Positions 1 through 11,015 of a DNA stretch of 64,000 nucleotides are shown one piece after another (positions within the stretch are counted from its first letter, which is position 1; each line of letters opens with the position of its first letter). The translations under genes and the position numbers were made by a program. This DNA comes from Neurospora tetraspora. Taxonomy: Eukaryota > Ascomycota > Sordariomycetes > Sordariales > Sordariaceae. The stretch is from NCBI RefSeq assembly GCF_033439725.1, contig NW_026944386.1, forward strand, positions 2,976,001-3,040,000. The letters are read 5' to 3'. The notes under the pieces were generated by a model that did not search any database, had not been told where the DNA came from, and worked only from the letters and a program-made list of their open reading frames with translations.

Positions 1-2890
1 ATATTTTTCCTACAATTTAACCCGCACGTTATTTAACAACTAAATTAATCCCTCTATCCTAATAACGCTAATAACGTTAATACTATTTCGAATTATAAAG
101 TAGAAGTTATGTAATACCTGGTCTAACTTATTTAGACCGCTATTGTTAGCCTTTATAAAATCTAAAATCTCTTATACCTTTGTAGTTAACTATTCATTAA
201 CTTCTTAAGAATTTAATTTATACTTTCGAAGTATATTAATAATATAATTAAAAGTAATTTTAAATAGTATACGAATTTCTTTATAAACTTCGAATCTATT
301 CTTAACCTAAAGACTAATTAATTGAATAAAATAAAGAAATTGTAATAAATAAATAAAAATTAGTAATACCAAATATAAATATAAAGTAGTTGTTAAATAG
401 CGAACTAATGGTATTTATATTATAGTATATTTATAAAGCGCTTACTAATACCTATTGGGTTATTTTCGAAATTCTAAAGTCTTAGATCTTATAATTTAAA
501 AAAATCGTTCTCTTCAAGCGGTAGTTATTCGGGTATAAGGATAATATTCGGCTCTTTATTTTCTATTTTATTATTAAACAAAAATTATTAGCGAATTAGT
601 AATTAAAAAGACACAGGATAAATTGTATTTATTAAAATATTCTTTTAATAATAGTATTTCTTAACTAAGTATATAAGTATATTTAAATTTAAGGGGTTAT
701 TATTTACGCTGCTATTCTTTAATAGTATAATATTATTGAAAAACGAAAATGTATATGTAAATTAGCAATTTATTAAACCTAAATTCTGGAAAAACTAATA
801 TAAACGGTCCCTAATAAAATTTTAAACGGGATTGCTATTTATTAATATAACGAAAATAATTGTATACATTATTAATAATTATATAGAAAGTACTAATTAA
901 ATTATATAATGCGTTTATTTCTTACTTTGAAATAGCGTTAATAATTTCTAAATAAGTATACTAAGATTTAATTGTATTTATAATATTCATTTATAAACAT
1001 AGCGGGACCGTATATTTAAATTAATACGCTTAATATTTAATATAACTTTATTAATTTCTATGTAAATACTTGATTTATATTAAATTAATATAAATAATAG
1101 CCTTGTTAATAAATTAGAAGTAGTTTTCTTCTATTGATTAGTTATATAAAGTTATAATTATAATTCGTAAAGTACGGGTATTATTTTAGAAGTATTCATA
1201 AATTGTAGCTTAAAAATATTTTTTATATAATAAATCTTCGACTATATTTATTCTATAGTAAGTAATATTGAAATAAGCCATATACCCTTTTATTCCGCTA
1301 TTAAATCGTTTATAATTATATACTTTAAAGTTTAGCCCTGTAAATTACTATATTATTCGATTAATCCTTTTATATATTCTCTAATAATTTCGCTAATTTA
1401 ATTAAATGTAAAAAGAAAGTAATAAAAAGCTTTAATCCGCAATTATCTTGTACTATAATTGTAATTAAAAAGAAGGTAAAATAGGTTGTATTATATATTA
1501 AATTTATAATCATAATTACGCTACGTTCTTATAAAATTTCTAAGTAATTCTCTTTTATAAAGACTAATCTAATAATAAGTTTATCCCTCTTTTTTTTCGT
1601 TTCTAAGTTAAAATTAGGAAGGAAAACATATTTAACTTTCTAATTATTAAAACTATTAAATTTTTAAAAATATTTTTCGTATTCTACTATAAAAAAATCT
1701 TCTTTATTAGCGATACGCGGTTTTTTTTCTAATTTAAATTTTAAGGACCTTATAATATTAGCGAACTTTTAGGTAGTAAAATAACGACCTCTATAACGAT
1801 TTATCCGCTCTCTATAAGTAGAATAGTTACGCTTAAGGATTATTTTTTCTATTGTTGTAATAAAGTAATTTACTAAAAGGAGAAACGTAATATATTTTTT
1901 TATAATTATTAGTATATTATTTTAGTTATAAAAGTTTATAATATAATTATACCATTCGAAAATAGTAATTTTATAATTATTATTATAAATTACCCGTTTA
2001 AAGCGTACAGAATAATAGCTTCTTAAATAACGGATATTTTTAAACGTTTTTTTAATCCTACTATTTAATTATTTACCGTCCTTATATATACGGTAATAAT
2101 ATTATAATTTTTCCGTATATTCTCTTAACCCCCTTTTTAACTTTTAAATTTCCTGTTTAATATAAATATATAAAACCCAACGCTAATTGTATTCCTATTT
2201 AATAATTAATATTATAAATGTTCCTACTTCCTAATAACGCCGACGGATTTTTATAATATTTGTAAGAATATAAAGACTATTATTCAGTCACCCTATAATT
2301 ACTAGAATCAATCTAAAGGGTTCGTAATTCCGTTTTCCGCGGCGGTTACCTTCATAATTAATTTTATTATTTATAATAAAAGGAGGCGAAGAAAGTACTT
2401 GAAAGGAGTTAGGTAGTAACGAGTTTTCGTCTTCTACGTATTTAAAGCGTATAGGTTTGTTAAATACTTCGGGAATAAATTAATTAAGTATATTAGAAGT
2501 AGGATTAGGTGTAATATTGTCGGTAATTACTTTTATAAATAATTGGCCAAAATGAATTTTATTAATTAAAATTAAGGAATCTATTACCCTATTGTCCTAT
2601 ATTAGGATCGTATCGGGCCGGTAATTAATATATAAGTAAAGAATTATAATATATAACAATGAATAACTTACTTATTATTAATATATAAATAAGTACGTAT
2701 ATTGGTAATTAATATAAGGTTATACCTTAATAGTATTATATAGTATATAATAGAAAACGTAGTAAGTAATAATATCTATTATGGTCATGGTCGCGCGAAA
2801 TTTAGGGGGCTAGTAGCAGCCGCGGGAAAACTACGGGAATATAACGTAAGCGAAGTACAATAGTACAAATATTATTAGTAAGCGCTTAGT
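1..2890. repeat. RIP-degraded repeat relic, AT-rich, non-coding
   Basis: This block is extremely AT-rich and holds no open frame of note on either strand. CpA and TpG dinucleotides are scarce, while TpA is abundant and CpG is still common (many cgaa and gcg words). In Neurospora, repeat-induced point mutation turns CpA into TpA on both strands of duplicated DNA, so this pattern is what an old, heavily mutated transposon copy looks like. The composition changes sharply near 2890-2940, where ordinary balanced sequence begins. I cannot tell which transposon family it came from, and the left border lies outside the window. Such tracts are usually H3K9-methylated heterochromatin in Neurospora; that is inference here. 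Confidence 0.85.
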
Positions 2891-4937
2891 ATAATTTTCT
2901 AAGTCTTGCGCAAAAGTAACTTTTGTAGCTAGTACTGACCCCTGCAGGCCAGAAACCCAGGACCTCGATAATGCTCCCCGGGTGGTCAGGAGATCCGAGA
3001 AGACTTCGAAAGGTTTGGCTTAGTCGGGGGAAGAGAGGCACGAGCCCGCTGCATTGATGAGGTGCGAGGCTGAGAGGTGAGGGAGCCACTGGACCCACTC
3101 AAGAGAGTTCCTTTCTGGGCGCTTCGGCGGGCGGACATGCTGCAGTGGGGTCGGACAAAGAGGCCTGGTGGTCAGGGCGCGACCTCATGACCAATCAAAT
3201 TTTCAGCTTTGCTAAGAACACCGCTGCGCTCTGGCACCTCTGCGCTTGGGTTCGGGCGCGGTGGGTCATTGATGGGTGTAAGCGCGGGGGACTGAAATCG
3301 GGAAGTCGGGAGATCAGTCTTGTTCTCGGCTTGTGCTCCGTCGGTTCGTTTTTCTCAAAACGACTTTAATGTTTGAGTCACTGAGAAGGTCCGATACCGC
3401 TGGATGGTTGTAGTTGCTGGGCCGGACCATCTTTGGGAGAAAGAGAGACGGGCACAATCGAGAGCAGTCACAACTCACAAGGCCTTCTCGACACCTCGAT
3501 GCCATGCGGAAGTCTTGAAACTCTCACGATGCCTTGCCTGATATATGTAGGGACATCTGAGCCTCTTGTTAATTTGACTTTTCAACTTTTATCTTTTGAT
3601 ATCAGATCTTGTCAGCGCTGTCTTGGACGATCAGGAACGCGCAAAGTGAAAGGACCCACATGAAGCATTCATTGCTAGCGCCACCTCGGCAGTACCCGAA
3701 CGCACGCAATCCATGGACAGTTGCTCTGTTCATCAGTTGTGAAATCCAAATATCTTCCATGAACGAAGGAGAGGAATCGGACCTGACATGACTAGTGACC
3801 TGAGCACCACAATACAGATCGATTTTACGACTTTTCGCATCTGCTTTTCAAATCATTGCTGCTATTCTAGAGCATCTGTTTGGGCACAATGGGCAGGCAT
3901 TTCCACGTGGACTTGGGACAACAAGGTACCAAGGCCAGGTGCAGACCTGAAACGGGCCTCGAAGATCGTCAACCAATCGACCCGGTGAGTTCACCCCAAC
4001 TTGAAGATGCGTGCAGTCACTGTCCAAATCAACCCCGACAACCATCGAGCAACATCCTTGGCCGTCTCCCTGCAAACATGCTCGCTTCAAAGAGGCGGCT
4101 GCAGGGGCATTGGATGGGAGTTGATCTGCACGTCTTTTTTTATGCGCTGTGAGAGCCGCCTTGCGTCCACCGACTGGCTCAAACGTCGAGGCCGTGGAGC
4201 CATTCCTAGCTCGCCAGATATCTGGGGAAGCTGGAGCAGAATGAGAGAAGAAACTTTGAGGCAAGCAGATCTGACTGGTCTGTTTTAACCTTATCCCACG
4301 GGTCCTCACATTCGGCTCAGCCCAGAATACTCAAATCCCAGGTGGGACGACTTGACTCCTTGAGCGCCTACTGCTTCATTGGCCATGAGAGTTTCTTCGA
4401 AAAAAAGACCCATACGAAACACTAGAAACACCCACGGCCCAGATCCTTGCTGTGTCTATTCATGTGCTGGACCGTCGATCTTTCAATCCTATTGTTCGAC
4501 GAAACATTGCCTTTGTAAGAACGGGTGTGTCACTTCTCTGCCGTCCGATATATCAGTAGGCTCCCCATTGTGTGCTTTGCATGTGGTCCACCTACTCCCC
4601 ATTCATCCGTATGAACAATTCGCTCCCTTTATTCAACCACTCGTAGCCCTATTGTCCTTGGGAGACAATGGCCTTGAGCCATCCTTAGCCATTCATTTCT
4701 TATTGTTACATAAATCCTCGATAGAACCCAGACCTCTACGGTCTCTACTTACTTTTTACGCCTTTCCTTGCTTACCTGTTCCCCCGGATTCTTCCCCCCT
4801 ACTCTTCGACAGAGAAAAAAGATCACCATCAACATCTGCTAGCCAGATTCCGCCATCAGAAAAAAACACAAGAAATAGCAATCTGCAGGTCAGAGGCTAC
4901 GATAGCGGTCTCATAAAGCCATTCATTGTGAGTCAAT
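2891..4937. other. Intergenic region, no supported gene
   Basis: Normal base composition returns here after the AT-rich block. Several short open frames exist (up to 205 codons at 4379-4996 plus and 153 codons at 3848-4309 minus), but none has a recognisable domain, a convincing splice pattern or codon bias like the neighbouring genes. The last several hundred bases are pyrimidine-rich and probably hold the promoter and 5' leader of the membrane-protein gene starting at 4938. Confidence 0.5.
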
Positions 4938-6080
4938 ATGCACGAACACGAGCAGCACGACGGCGAGAACCAGTTCCCTGTACCGGACAGGACTGACCCG
5001 AACCCAGAATCAGCACTCGAATACGAGGATCCCGAGATGCTTCCCACGATCAAAGGTACCGGCTACCTAGTCCTCAATGGACTTCGAGCTCTCACCCTCA
5101 TTGGCCTCGCTATGGCCATGGCGTCCTCTTGGATCATGATCGTCCTCTCCGGCCTTGGTGGACGCTTCGACTTCTTCGACACGGCTTCCCACTTCTTCGT
5201 CTTCGCTGTCGCCATCTTTCTGTTCATCTCCGAGTTGAACATCAGGTCGTTCCGGGGTTTCTTTGCCAGGAACTGGCCCGTCCTATGCCCGACTCACTCG
5301 CTGGTATGGCTCGGTCTAGCCATGGTCGTCATGGGCTGCGCCATCATGGGCGATCTGGTCAAGCCGGCCTACTCCATGGACAACCTCGGACTCGCCATGT
5401 GGCGCCTCGTACTCGCCTCGGGCATCCTCTCCCTCACTTTCGGCGTCTTTAACGTCGTCGCCTCGCTCATCTTCAACACTTCCGAAGGCGAAGGCAAGAT
5501 CCGGAGACGAATCACGGCCAGAATGATCCGCAGCCACGGTGACCAAGCTAAGGGCATCATCGAGAAGCAGGACCCATTCCCGGATTACTACAGCAGCCAG
5601 AGCGGCTACCCCGAGGATCTGCCACCCGCGGTGAACAACCACTACTACCCCCCGGCGGTGCAGGAGCAAGAGCAGCCGGAGCTGGACACCACCTTCAAGG
5701 CGCGGGCGCACAGGTGGACCAAGGCGGCGTTCCCCAAGAACTTCCGCAAATCCGGCAGGTTCCCCGTCATTAGCGATCCCATCCCCAGCGTTGGGGTGGT
5801 GGCGCCCACTCCTCAGATGAACGCGGACAGCAAGCGATCCGCCGATCATGCTGTCGACCTCGAACGCGGCGACAGCTTCCGCAGCAACCGCAGAAGCAGT
5901 GGTGGACGCTTCCCTATCAACACCGGCTCAGGAAGAAACATCAGCCCTCCACCTCAAAATGACCGCTCCAGCCCCGTCTCGCCGAACGTCCAGAGACCGC
6001 CGACTGTGCTACACCCTTACTACAACGGCGGTAGGAGGAGCCCGAGTCTGTATAGCGATGCGAACATGTCCCGGTTTTAA
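4938..6080 (+). CDS. Four-helix membrane protein, DUF7598-like, unknown function
   Basis: Single-exon gene of 380 residues. The start at 4938 is chosen because the hydrophobic domain follows soon after and the context (tcaatATGc) is acceptable. Four hydrophobic segments are visible, roughly residues 43-72, 82-100, 120-138 and 153-179, with an acidic N-terminal tail before them. Around residues 109-115 there is a conserved-looking FARNWPVLCP motif between helices 2 and 3. The arrangement resembles the fungal membrane family I know as DUF7598; this is from memory of its helix pattern and motif. The C-terminal half (about 185-380) is polar and proline/serine/arginine-rich, probably disordered and cytosolic. 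No enzymatic motif is visible and I assign no function. It may be membrane-anchored with a regulatory tail, but that is only inference. Confidence 0.8.
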   Translation: MHEHEQHDGENQFPVPDRTDPNPESALEYEDPEMLPTIKGTGYLVLNGLRALTLIGLAMAMASSWIMIVLSGLGGRFDFFDTASHFFVFAVAIFLFISELNIRSFRGFFARNWPVLCPTHSLVWLGLAMVVMGCAIMGDLVKPAYSMDNLGLAMWRLVLASGILSLTFGVFNVVASLIFNTSEGEGKIRRRITARMIRSHGDQAKGIIEKQDPFPDYYSSQSGYPEDLPPAVNNHYYPPAVQEQEQPELDTTFKARAHRWTKAAFPKNFRKSGRFPVISDPIPSVGVVAPTPQMNADSKRSADHAVDLERGDSFRSNRRSSGGRFPINTGSGRNISPPPQNDRSSPVSPNVQRPPTVLHPYYNGGRRSPSLYSDANMSRF

Positions 6081-7433
6081 GGGTTGGCGGGCTGGGGGAT
6101 GATGGGTCGTATAATATGAGATGGGTTGGGATATGAACGACGGGACTTCTGAAGATAGCTAGCATTTTCCTTTTCCCCCCCTTTTCTTTTCATTTTTTCT
6201 TTCTTTTTAAAATACCCAAAGTATGAGAGATTCTGCATATGGTCAAGGCGTTTTTGTATTTTTGGCCAAGGTGCCATGATGAGGAAGAACTGAGAATACA
6301 TAGTTAATGGTTCAGTTTCGAAAGAAGATACGACTCACGAAAAGGGAAAGCTGGAAATGTCCGAGATGCTGGCTGAAATATATGAAGATTGGTATGCGTA
6401 TTGGCATTACAAGAATCAGAAAGACATAATGAGATGACTTATCCGAATAAATCAGTCTGCACTCAGTTCCATCCGTGACCTACACATAGCCCATGGAGTT
6501 GTAATGATGATGATGGATTGGGCATCGGAACGTCTGTTGGTCTGATAAGCTCAGGCAAGGGTGGGTGGCCTGTGCACACCGATAAGATATGCACTCGTGT
6601 CGCGGCAGGCTAGCGGTACGTACCTCTATCGCAAAGCACATTCACGCACTTCTTGGCCTGCAGTGGCTCCAGTGTCCACCCTTTGCAGACAAAGCAACCT
6701 GGATTGCGAGGACGGGAGGAGCGACTTCTTCTCGTCACCAATCTTCCCGCCCTCCTTCCACTTTGCAACTCGAAATTGTAAATCCAAGCAAATCGTACAT
6801 AAACCGCGACAAGTGTCTGCTCTGCAGCTGTTCTCTCGACAACCCCCCCGGTCAACCAAGAGGACAAAGACCTCTCCGAATTGACCCGTCAAAGAATCGC
6901 CAGTTCAGCAGCAATTCACCCGCCCATCACCACCGAATCACCACGCTATCTCAGCCCATTCATCTGACGGTTTCTGCCCCTCCGTTTTTCTGCCGTTCTC
7001 TTCGCGCCACATTTGCGACTTGTCGCCTCTTGACAGCCATCTAGAGAATTGTATACCGGCGAGCATTGACTACAAGAAGCACGCTTCGAATGGTGCGTCG
7101 ATCGTGGTCGGGGTGACACATCAATAGAGGCAGGCCGTGGAGGATTGCGCTTTGGGAAAAGAAGCAAGGACAACACAAAACAAGACAAGGCACAAATTGA
7201 TCAAGTCGTGACTTCTGGTAGAAGATAAACTATCTGCCTCTTCCGTCTTCGAACTTGAAGACCAGGAGAAAAAGACTTGCGCCAGTTTGAGCATATCTCC
7301 GTGTGGTGGTGCATTCCCTTCTGCGCAAGCAGTCTACTGCGACAAACACAAACCAAGAATCTAAAAGGTCTATCCATAGTTGACGCGCGACCTTGCGTCT
7401 GTCTCATTGTTCTATCAGTTGACGCTTTCAACA
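6081..7433. other. Intergenic: 3' flank of membrane gene and Pcf11 upstream region
   Basis: About 1.35 kb with no supported gene. The first part follows the stop codon at 6078-6080 and holds poly-pyrimidine stretches and AT-rich words suited to a 3' UTR. The second part, from roughly 6700, is C/T- and A-rich and ends at the pcf11 start codon. Short overlapping frames (about 107-151 codons) between 6561 and 7044 have low-complexity translations and are not credible genes. Confidence 0.5.
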
Positions 7434-10066
7434 ATGTCCGACGAAGCTGCTGATGTTGCCGAGGACTACCGGCAAGCCCTGGAGGACTTGACCGTAAACT
7501 CAAGGATAGAGATCGCGACCTTGACGAATATTGCACGAGAGAACGCCCACCATGGTTTGGCCATCGCTGACGTCTTGACAAACCACATCAAAAAGGTACG
7601 CCGCCTATTCACCGCGATCATAGACATCTGAGACCCATGAGCAACACCACTTTCCATCTATACGCATGTGTCTAATACTTTACCCAGGTTCCACCTCCAC
7701 GAACACTACCGGCACTCTATGTGCTCGACTCGGTGGTCAAGAATGTCCCGACACCATACGCCCTATACTTCGGGCCCAAGCTCTACTCGATCTTTATGGG
7801 CGCCTATACCAAAGTCGACAACCCAACCAGGCGGAAGATGGACGAGATGCTGAAGACCTGGAAGGAGCCAGTGCCGGGCTCGATATCTACGAAGCCTGTG
7901 TTCCCTCCCGATGTGGTTAAACCGATCGAGAACGCTTTGATCGCGGCCAAGAACGTTGCCCTTCAAGTCAACCAGAGCAGTTACCAAGGGCAGCAGTATA
8001 TGCTCCGCGGAGCCCGTCCCCCAGCCCCTCCTCACAGAGATACTCCAACTCCTCCAAATGTCCGACCAGCGACACAACAACCAGGACAGCAATATCCACC
8101 TCCTAACGGACATATGCCGCCGCACGGAGGAAACCCGGCCTTCCCTATGCGCCCTCACAACGTATGTGCCCGTTTCCCTTGTTCCATCTCTTTTGTACAT
8201 TGATACTGACAACACTCCCAGGGTCCCGATGTGCTTCCTCCTCGGGCTACCACCCAGCCTCCGTATGGAGCCCCCTATCACCAGCCCCAAGCTCCTCACC
8301 AGGGTATAAGCATAGAGAGGTTAAGAGACGATATCCAGCAGCTCATCGTTGCAGAGAGGGCCGAGTTTGCGCGAGATCCGCTGGACGTAGGTAAACAAAC
8401 TAGACTGAAGGCCTTGCTGGATCTGCAGACCTTGATTCAGAGGCCAGATGTGCCGCAGGAGCAGTTAATGCTCGTGAAAGAAAAGATCACTGAACTGTCC
8501 GTAAACATGCGCAGCGCTTCTGCCGCCTCCGCTGCTGCTGGCGTTGCTCCTGTCGCCGCGCCTCATCACTATCCCGTTCCATACACCGCTACCCCAACAC
8601 CTCCAGTCATTGCTGGTCCTGTTCCTCCTCAAGTACCGGGGGCACGTCCTCCTTCTGCCCCGGCCGGGGCGGGTCTGGGTGCTGGTGCCGGAGGTGCCCT
8701 GTCGATAGACTCTTTGTTCGGGCAAGGCGCTCTCGCCGCCTTACTGGCTGGTGCTACCCGAAAGTCTGCCACCCCTACATCATCACAGACAGGCACGCCA
8801 CAGCCTCCCATCGCGACACCGATACCACCACCGGCTATACCACCGGTAGCTGGAGCTCCTGTTCCAGTTCCCGCTGCTGCCGCTGGCAGCCTGGCAGCCT
8901 TGTCGCCCGCCCTCGCGGCCGTCCTCCGATCACAAACACCCACAATGGCCACGGCCGCAGCACCACCACCACTCGAGGCTTCCAAACCAGCAGCTTCCGC
9001 TCCTCCCACCGTTCCCGCGGCCGCACCGCCAGCACCAGTCTCCAACCCATCAGCTCTACTCGCCATGCTCCGACAATCCGGTCTTCTTGCCGGCACCACT
9101 CCCGCTCCCGCACCTGCCCCCGTAGCAGTAGCACCCGCCGCCGCGGCCTGGACCTACACCCTAAAGCAGTACCGCGGCCCGCACCTCATCAACCGGCTCC
9201 ACGAAGACCTCGGTCCCCCCTGCACGCAGTGCGGTCGACGATTTGGCACCGACGAGGAAGGCCGGCGCAAGAAGACGGCGCACATGGATTGGCACTTCCG
9301 GGTGCACCAGCGGGTGACGGACGCGGAGCGGCGCGGACAGCACCGGTCTTGGTGGGTGGAGCAGTCGGATTGGGTGAATTCGTTGGAGGCGATTGATATC
9401 GATCATGGTCATCGTTCTGACATTACTTCTGGCGGTGGTGCTGGTGGTCATGGTGGTCATGGTGGGGGTGTGCCGGGACAGGACACGCTTAACTATGATG
9501 ATGATGTCGACGATGATGATTACGACCCTGAGGCCAACTTCAATAATTCTTACAACCCGAACGCTGTTTATCCAGGTGCCGGTGCGGATATGATGGGAGG
9601 CCATAGCGGTGGTGGGAAAGCCATGGCTCATGGTGGTCACGGTGGTGGTAGAAAGGGAGGCAAGAAGAACGGCCTCAACTGGCTCCCCGTCCCCGAGGAT
9701 TCCGCCAAAGTCAATAACATGTGCCCCATCTGCCAGGAAAGATTCGAGATGAAGTGGCTCGATGAGGCGCAGGAGTGGGTGTGGATGGACGCCACGAAAG
9801 TGGGCGAGAGGGTGTACCATGCCAGTTGCCATAAGGAGGTAAATGGCACGAGTGTTGGTGGTGCGGATGGTGGTAGCAATGGTATGATGAGCATGGGCAT
9901 GAGTGGGGAGAATGGCCTGGGAGGAAGGAAGAGGAAGGCTGAGGTAAGTATCTAATTCCTGTTGGTTGTCTCGGCTGCTAGAGCTGTAGTTGAATGCATG
10001 GCTAACTTGGTGAAACAGGATGATGGTTACTCAGGGGTAAAGGGAAGGATAAAGTTGGAATATTGA
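7434..10066 (+). CDS. Pcf11, cleavage/termination factor of the CF IA complex
   Basis: Predicted exons 7434-7595, 7688-8161, 8222-9943 and 10019-10066 give 801 residues. The first about 140 residues form a CTD-interaction domain (CID) with the signature LYVLDSVVKNV. Pcf11 binds the phosphorylated C-terminal domain of RNA polymerase II and takes part in pre-mRNA 3' cleavage, polyadenylation and transcription termination. Downstream come a proline-rich region, a helical segment (about 230-310), a long Ala/Pro-rich linker, and two zinc-binding modules typical of Pcf11: CTQC near residue 546 with following histidines, and CPIC near 713 with an H-x2-CH partner near 745-749. Between them lies a Gly/His- and Asp-rich stretch. 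The last intron (9944-10018) has GTAAGT, GCTAAC and ACAG signals; without it translation would stop three codons later. The start has a good context (caacaATGtcc). The gene is tail-to-tail with a second CID protein. Confidence 0.93.
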
Positions 10067-11015
10067 GAGTTGTTGCGAGGTGCGAGCCAATCAGTCAGTG
10101 GGAAGGCAAGGCACGGCACAACTAGCAAGAGGAAAATGGAGACGGAAAGGAACGAGGATGGTCAGGTAGTTGAGGTTTGGTGAGTGCATATGGTTAGCAA
10201 AAAGCATGAGTGTCGAAAGATTATCCCAATACAAAGGCGATTCTTCGGAGCGTCATTGAGCTAGTGCTCTATCCTTACTATGCACTTGCAATTCAGGTTG
10301 AAGTCAACCGTTATTCCAGTGTATTTGGTCTCCCGAATCTCACAGGACACACACAGCGCGATACATAATCCTGGAGAAGCACAATACGCCATTCTTACAA
10401 GTAAACACGCCCTCGAAGAGACTTGAGTTTGGTCTAGATTCCTGTCATATGCCGGCCGAATGAGACCGAACACCATCTACGACAGCACTCATTCAAGCCC
10501 CGACATTTATCACGGTGGATATGTAAAGTAGACCATTATTATGCAGGACTAGCCTAGGTGGGAAAGCTTCTCGGCGAAGACTACAGTAGAATACAATAAG
10601 TGTACATTTTTCTCGCTCCATGATTACCAACTATCATACCGGTTTGCTGAATGGCAAAGCCGTCAAAAGGCATCTAAAGACAGAGAAGGAAGGAACTATC
10701 TGTCGCGGAAGAACCATAACCATCAAGAAACCTTCCGCTTTGAGAAACCGATAAGGTATACTGGACCTAAAGCAATATCCCACCGCTGCCCATCTACTAA
10801 CGTAATGCCCAAGAGAAATCAATACCAATACGCCGCGAATAACGATAGCCTCCGGTCCCATAGCAGTAACTTTTTTCTCTCCATGATCCTTTATCCATCT
10901 CAAGGGGTATCTCCTCCCTGAACTAATCCCTCGCCTATGTGCTTTCTCTTCCGATTCGCGTTCCTCAGCTTTCCCCTGGGCCTTTATCTCCGCGAGACAG
11001 CAGGAACCGAGCCCA
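10067..11015. other. Convergent 3' spacer between pcf11 and seb1
   Basis: The two genes end facing each other, so this 949-bp spacer should hold both 3' UTRs and both poly(A) regions. The open frame on the minus strand at 10634-11083 overlaps the true end of the minus-strand gene in another frame and has no credible domain. I see no RNA gene or repeat. Confidence 0.5.

Noticed and set aside
9944-9955. Pcf11 stop immediately after the GKRKAE-like end of exon 3
   Set aside because: The frame reaches a stop only by reading through a good GTAAGT donor; splicing to 10019 gives a basic, family-like C-terminus.
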